A stretch of 64,000 nucleotides of DNA from Bacteroidota bacterium (GTDB lineage Bacteria; Bacteroidota; Bacteroidia; JABEUT01): positions 1 through 64,000 of the forward strand of contig JABCZW010000005.1 of NCBI GenBank assembly GCA_013289475.1, written 5' to 3'. The notes under the pieces are model-generated. The model made no database searches, was not told the DNA's origin, and saw only the letters and a program-made list of their open reading frames with translations. The position numbers were made by a program, and so were the translations under genes. Shown here in pieces: positions 59,297 through 64,000 of this stretch. Position 1 is the first letter of the stretch, and each line of letters opens with the position of its first letter.

Positions 59297-62200
59297 TTAG
59301 TTTCTTATCAATTGTACGTAACCGTTTTGGTTGAATGGCTTGCCTTTATAATCAGAAGCCCTTATAATGTAGTAGTAATCACCATCCGATTCCTGAACAC
59401 CCGTCATACTTCTTCCGTCCCAATCAATTTCAGGAGAATCAGCCTGGAACACCTTCTCGCCCCAACGGTTAAATATTTCTATATGATATTCCTTCATACC
59501 ACCCGCTTTAACATGGAACACATCATTTTGTCCATCATTATTAGGAGTAAATACGTTGGGAATAAATATGCCTTCTGTTACATATACTGTATCCGATGCA
59601 GTATCCCAGCAACCAAATCCATTTGATGTTACCAATGTTACCAGGTATTTTCCGGTAGCCAAATACTGGTATAATGGATATACTGTAGTTGAGTTGCCAC
59701 CATCACCAAATGTCCAGTACCACGATGTAGCATTTGTACTGCTATCAACAAACGAAACATATTGTCCGCCCGCAATTGTATCCGGCGTTGGGAAGAATAT
59801 TGACTTAGGTGAAGGCTTGGTGTATACCAACGCTGAGCCTGTTGCTGTGCTTCCGCAACCATCAGTTACTATGCAGGAATAGGTTGTTGTAGTACCCGGA
59901 TTTACTACATAAGGGCCCGAGCCTGTACCAACAGGAGGTGTCCATGCATATGTATAACCCGGATTACCACCTGAAGCTGTAACACTTACAGTAGTATTTC
60001 TGCTGGCGCAAATTGTATCAGTGCTTGAAGTTGCTGTTAATGCAGGATACAAGGTTAATGTTTGGGTTGCACTGTCAGAACATGCTCCGTTTACACCAAC
60101 CACCTTATATGTCATTGGGCTTGTAGGCGGAGTAGCTGAAACCGATGCACCTGTTGTAGTACTTAATCCGGTAGAAGGTGACCAAGTATATACCGCAGCA
60201 CCACTGGCTGTCATAGTAACCGACTGGCCAGGGCATAAAACACTTCCACCCGAAAGCAAAATACTTATTACAGGGCTTGAATTTACTGTTATTGTAATTG
60301 GAGCAGAGCTTGAACAGCCGGCAGCACTTGTACCGGTTACAGTATATGTTACCGTACCTGAAGGTGTTGCAGTTACCACGGCACCTGTTGAAGGCACAAG
60401 ACCCGTTACAGGCAACCATGTATAATTATTTGCACCGCCTGCTGTAATAATAGCCGAGTTACCGGTACATAAACTGGTATCGTTAGCAGAAACCGTTATA
60501 ACAGGTAAAGAGTTTACAGTTATGGCAACATTGGCAGAATCGGCACAACCCAGTGCATCAACACCAACTACTTTGTATGATAATGATGAATCAGGGTTTG
60601 CAGTTACGGAAGAGCCTGTTGTTGCACTTAATCCTACAGCAGGTGTCCATATATAATTGCTGGCGCCCGATGCATTAATACTTGTTCCGGTGCTGCCAAA
60701 GCATATGGAAGGAGAAGATGCAGATGCGGTAACTTTAGGCTGATCGACAGCTATAGTAACCGTTGAACTCGAAGGGCAGCCCAACGATGAAGTTCCTGTA
60801 ACAGTATATGTTTGCGTACTGCCTGCATTGGCATTTACAATTGAATCGGTAGTAGAGCTTAACCCGGTACCAGGGCTCCAACTATATGTGGTAGCGCCAC
60901 TTGCCGTAATTGTTGTTCCGCTTGCACCAAAACATATTGTAGGTGAGCCTGCCATAACTGACAGTGTAGGTGTAGCATTTACTGTAATGGCAACTGTATT
61001 ACTATCCGAACAACCGCCACCTGATGAACCGATTACTGTATAAGTAATACTGGTTACAGGATTCGCAGTTACCGAAGTACCTGTAGTCGCACTTAATCCT
61101 GTACCGGGTTTCCATGTATATGTTACGGCTCCGCTTGCTGTTAATGTTGAAGAGGTACCCGAACATATTGTTGAACTGCTTGCATTTGCAGTTACTGTTA
61201 ATGTACCTACACTAATAGCTACTGAACCAGATGAAGTACATCCGTTGCCATCAGTACCCGTTACGGTATATGTTGATGTGCTTCCGGGAGATGCATTTAC
61301 CGATGTACCCACTGTTGTATTCAATCCTATTGAAGGTGACCACACATATGTTGTGGCGCCAAAGGCAGTAAGTGTAACAGAATCACTCTTACATATAGCT
61401 GGTGTTGGAGGATTAACACTTATAACCGGTAATGGATTTACTTTTACTATTGTAGTTATAGTGTCATTACATCCGCCTGCACTTGTTCCAATTACTGTGT
61501 AGGTTGAAGTAGATCCGGGGAATGCCGTTGTTATATTTCCTGTAGTAACAGTAAGTCCTGTTGAAGGTGACCATACATAATTTGCTGCTCCGTTAGCCGT
61601 AAGCGCAATTGAATCGCCCTTACATACTGCCGGTGTTGGCGGTGTAACTGTAACAACCGGTTTAGGCAAAACGGTTATTATAACGCTGTCCTTTGCCGGG
61701 CAGCCTCCTACTCCTTTTGCACTTACCGTATAGGTTGCAGTTGTTGAAGGATTAGCAATTACTGATGCACCCACTGTAGTATTTAAACCAGTGCCCGGAG
61801 CCCATGTATAAGATGCGCCTCCGCTTGCATTCAGGTAGACAGTATCGCCCGCGCAAATAGTTGGCTTGGTTAAACTTACCGATATTACCGGTTTCGGATA
61901 TACGGTTACTACTTGCGTTGCAGTTGAAGAACAACCGCCTGCATTTGTTCCGGTAAGTGTATAGGTAGTTGTTACAGCAGGGCTCACATTTGTAGTAGCG
62001 CAACTGGTACATGCTACACCTGTGGCAGGTGTCCATGCATACGTTGAAGCTCCGCTACCTATTAATCCAAGGCTATCGCCCGGGCATATAGCAGCCGAAA
62101 TACCCGTAATATTTATATTTACTGTAGGAGTTGGGTTTACTGTTACGGTAACTTTTGCAGAGTCAGAACAGCCTCCGCTGGCACCATATACGGTATAGGT

Positions 62201-64000
62201 TGTTGTGGTTAACGGGTTAGCTATAGTGCTTGCACAATTAGTACAACTCAAGCCTGCTGATGCTTTCCATGTATAAGTTGCAGCTCCGTTTCCATTAAGT
62301 GTTACACCTGCGCCACCGGTACAAATACTTGGCGTTATGGGATTAATAGTTACAGCTAATGAAGCGGCTACGTTTACCACAACACTTACAGGAGCACTTG
62401 GGCAACCTGCTGATGTACCGGTAACTGTATATGTAGTAGTAGAACCAGGGCTTGCGTTAACCACTGCTCCTGTAGTTGCACTTAAATTAGTTGCAGGACT
62501 CCATGTATAAGTACTCGCACCCGAGCCGGTTAGGTTTACATTACCACCCGGACATATTGTAGGTGATGCAGGGCTTACCGTTAATGTTGGTATTGGGTTG
62601 ACAACTACCGTTATCGTTCCTACAGGGCTGGTACAACCTGCCGCTTTTGCAGTTACAGTATATGTACCCGATGCAGCCGTTGTTGCACCTGCTATAGAAG
62701 GATTTTGCACAGCCGAGACAAAGGCATTCGGGCCTGTCCAGCTATAACTGGTAGCGCCCGCTGATGTGGCTGTTAAGTTTAATGTTGAGCCAGCGCATAT
62801 TGGGCTGTTGCTACCTGTTGTTGGTGCTGCTGGTATAGGGTTCACAGTTACTACTATTGTCGCTATAGCACTACTACATCCGCCCGGGCCGGTTGCAGTA
62901 CAAGTATATGTACCCGATGCTGCTGTAGTTGCTCCCGGTATAGATGGGTTTTGCGCAGCCGATACAAAAGCATTCGGGCCTGTCCAGCTATAACCGGTTG
63001 CTCCTGCTGATGTGGCAGTTAAATTCAATGTTGAACCTGCGCATATTGGGCTGTTGCTGCCTAATGTTGGTGCAGGTGGCACAGGGTTTACCACTACTGT
63101 TATAGTAGCCTGCGGACTGGTACAACCTGCTTTGTTTGCTGTTACTGTATATGTTCCTGAAGCTGCTGTTGTTGCACCCACTATACTTGGATTTTGTACA
63201 CCCGATGCGAAGGCATTAGGGCCTGTCCAACTGTAACCTGTTGCACCGGCTGATGTAGCAGTTAAATTTAATGTTGCACCAGCACATATAGGACTATTGC
63301 TGCCCGTTGTAGGAGCAGCAGGTATTGCGTTAACAGTTATCGCTATTGTTGCTATGGCACTGGTACATCCACCCGGACCCGTTGCAGTACAAGTATAAGT
63401 ACCCGTAGCTGCTGTTGTTGCTCCGGCAATACTTGGGTTTTGTGAACCCGATACAAATGCGTTAGGGCCTGTCCAGCTATAACTGGTTGCACCCGCTGAT
63501 GTGGCTGTAAGATTTAATGTTGAACCTGCACATATTGGACTATTACTACCCAATGTTGGCGCAGGCGGTGTAGCGTTAACTACAACCGCTATTGTAGCTT
63601 GCGAACTGGTACAACCTGCCGCTGATGCTGTTACTGTATATGTTCCTGAAGCTGCTGTTGTAGCACCAACTATACTTGGATTTTGTACACCCGATGCAAA
63701 CGCATTAGGGCCTGTCCAGCTATAACCTGTTGCGCCTGCTGATGTGGCTGTAAGATTTAATGTTGCACCGGCGCATATTGGGCTGTTACTACCCACTGTA
63801 GGGGCAGGTGGCACAGGGTTTACAACTACTGTTATGGTAGCTTGCGGACTGGTACAACCGGCTTTGGTTGCTGTTACCGAATAGGTACCAGAGGCTGCTG
63901 TTGTGGCGCCAATTATGCTTGGATTTTGAACACCTGATGCAAATGCATTCGGGCCTGTCCAGGTATAACCCGTTGCTCCAGCTGATGTAGCAGTTAAGTT
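59297..64000 (-). CDS. Second giant Ig-like repeat adhesin (5' end outside window)
   Basis: The frame stays open to base 64000, so the start is outside; at least 1567 residues are visible. The upstream part consists of at least six repeats of about 81 residues (SNSPICAGATLNLTATSAGA, YSWTGPNAFASGVQNPSI) of a class not found in the neighbour. It is followed by about eleven Ig-like repeats of the same class as in 52270-59052. A PKD domain (WYWTFGDGGNSTT) and the gliding-motility C-terminal domain (NVFTPNNDGQNDVFHV, ending YVQLIRN) follow. The last 250 residues are almost the same as in the neighbouring gene, so the two arose by duplication and may exchange repeats. It is a T9SS-exported surface protein. 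Confidence 0.9.
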   Translation of the reverse strand, partial: NLTATSAGATGYTWTGPNAFASGVQNPSIIGATTAASGTYSVTATKAGCTSPQATITVVVNPVPPAPTVGSNSPICAGATLNLTATSAGATGYSWTGPNAFASGVQNPSIVGATTAASGTYTVTASAAGCTSSQATIAVVVNATPPAPTLGSNSPICAGSTLNLTATSAGATSYSWTGPNAFVSGSQNPSIAGATTAATGTYTCTATGPGGCTSAIATIAITVNAIPAAPTTGSNSPICAGATLNLTATSAGATGYSWTGPNAFASGVQNPSIVGATTAASGTYTVTANKAGCTSPQATITVVVNPVPPAPTLGSNSPICAGSTLNLTATSAGATGYSWTGPNAFVSAAQNPSIPGATTAASGTYTCTATGPGGCSSAIATIVVTVNPIPAAPTTGSNSPICAGSTLNLTATSAGATSYSWTGPNAFVSAVQNPSIAGATTAASGTYTVTAKAAGCTSPVGTITVVVNPIPTLTVSPASPTICPGGNVNLTGSGASTYTWSPATNLSATTGAVVNASPGSTTTYTVTGTSAGCPSAPVSVVVNVAASLAVTINPITPSICTGGAGVTLNGNGAATYTWKASAGLSCTNCASTIANPLTTTTYTVYGASGGCSDSAKVTVTVNPTPTVNINITGISAAICPGDSLGLIGSGASTYAWTPATGVACTSCATTNVSPAVTTTYTLTGTNAGGCSSTATQVVTVYPKPVISVSLTKPTICAGDTVYLNASGGASYTWAPGTGLNTTVGASVIANPSTTATYTVSAKGVGGCPAKDSVIITVLPKPVVTVTPPTPAVCKGDSIALTANGAANYVWSPSTGLTVTTGNITTAFPGSTSTYTVIGTSAGGCNDTITTIVKVNPLPVISVNPPTPAICKSDSVTLTAFGATTYVWSPSIGLNTTVGTSVNASPGSTSTYTVTGTDGNGCTSSGSVAISVGTLTVTANASSSTICSGTSSTLTASGAVTYTWKPGTGLSATTGTSVTANPVTSITYTVIGSSGGGCSDSNTVAITVNATPTLSVMAGSPTICFGASGTTITASGATTYSWSPGTGLSSTTDSIVNANAGSTQTYTVTGTSSLGCPSSSTVTIAVDQPKVTASASSPSICFGSTGTSINASGASNYIWTPAVGLSATTGSSVTANPDSSLSYKVVGVDALGCADSANVAITVNSLPVITVSANDTSLCTGNSAIITAGGANNYTWLPVTGLVPSTGAVVTATPSGTVTYTVTGTSAAGCSSSAPITITVNSSPVISILLSGGSVLCPGQSVTMTASGAAVYTWSPSTGLSTTTGASVSATPPTSPMTYKVVGVNGACSDSATQTLTLYPALTATSSTDTICASRNTTVSVTASGGNPGYTYAWTPPVGTGSGPYVVNPGTTTTYSCIVTDGCGSTATGSALVYTKPSPKSIFFPTPDTIAGGQYVSFVDSSTNATSWYWTFGDGGNSTTVYPLYQYLATGKYLVTLVTSNGFGCWDTASDTVYVTEGIFIPNVFTPNNDGQNDVFHVKAGGMKEYHIEIFNRWGEKVFQADSPEIDWDGRSMTGVQESDGDYYYIIRASDYKGKPFNQNGYVQLIRN
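62760..64000 (-). repeat. 489-base higher-order tandem repeat within the second adhesin
   Basis: The 81-residue repeats alternate between two variants (VTASAAGCTS... and CTATGPGGCTS...). The DNA matches best at a spacing of 489 bases, i.e. two repeat units: blocks near 63012, 63501 and 63990, and near 62761 and 63250, correspond. The array runs off the window edge. Confidence 0.7.

Noticed and set aside
62766-63725. Three similar plus-strand ORFs opposite the second adhesin
   Set aside because: They repeat with the 245/489-base period of the true minus-strand repeat and are not independent genes.
52900-63900. Possible CRISPR-like array of direct repeats
   Set aside because: The period is about 240 bases, the repeats are coding and in frame, and no short identical repeat with unique spacers or cas gene is present.
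1-64000. tRNA, rRNA and riboswitch genes
   Set aside because: No cloverleaf, rRNA core or known riboswitch consensus was recognised by eye; a covariance-model search would be needed to exclude small ones.

Overview
The window looks like chromosomal DNA of a Bacteroidota bacterium, probably of the Chitinophagales/Sphingobacteriales type. At least eight secreted proteins end in a type A type IX secretion system (T9SS) sorting domain. Two giant proteins end in the gliding-motility-associated (type B) domain. Signal peptides are typical Bacteroidota ones and lipoproteins are common. Several intergenic regions carry the TAnnTTTG promoter element of this phylum, and Shine-Dalgarno sequences are mostly absent. 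I saw no rRNA, tRNA or CRISPR array.

Layout. 1-5.4 kb: two phasin-like helical proteins (the first cut by the window edge), two related membrane micropeptides, lipoproteins and an outer-membrane barrel. 5.45-9.8 kb: a tight five-gene operon of a YceI-like lipid-binding protein, a UbiA-type prenyltransferase, a type III polyketide synthase, a methyltransferase and an FAD oxidoreductase. It is the best candidate for a little-described pathway and would plausibly make a prenylated, methylated phenolic lipid or quinone. 10-17 kb: T9SS cargo, an aspartic-protease-like protein, a YHS protein, surface barrels and a Q-rich DUF6600-like lipoprotein. 17.4-19 kb: four tandem paralogous DUF7793/SpoIIAA-like genes flanked by two small Lys-rich exported proteins. 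19.6-23.6 kb: a barrel, two T9SS proteins and a TonB-like protein. 23.6-27 kb: a phage-type immunity/replication block, with a LexA/CI-like repressor divergent from five or six small genes, but no integrase or structural genes.

27-42 kb: a second copy of the 20 kb repeat protein, a LysE exporter, a porin-like protein, a GNAT acetyltransferase, a cluster around a T9SS-exported GH44 glucanase, a GT87-type glycosyltransferase and the decayed 3' end of an ECF sigma factor gene. 42.2-46.9 kb: a three-gene 2-oxoacid:ferredoxin oxidoreductase operon with an NfnB/GltD-like flavoprotein. 47-52 kb: a TPR protein, further T9SS cargo and a secreted phospholipase D-like protein. 52.3-64 kb: two adjacent giant Ig-repeat adhesins; the second runs off the window.

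A theme running through the window is short repetitive DNA that has entered coding sequence in frame. A palindromic element sits inside the replication-like gene at 24.7 kb. AT-rich or GC-rich repeats repeatedly occupy the same loop of T9SS sorting domains (10.3, 28.4, 37.4 and 48.9 kb).
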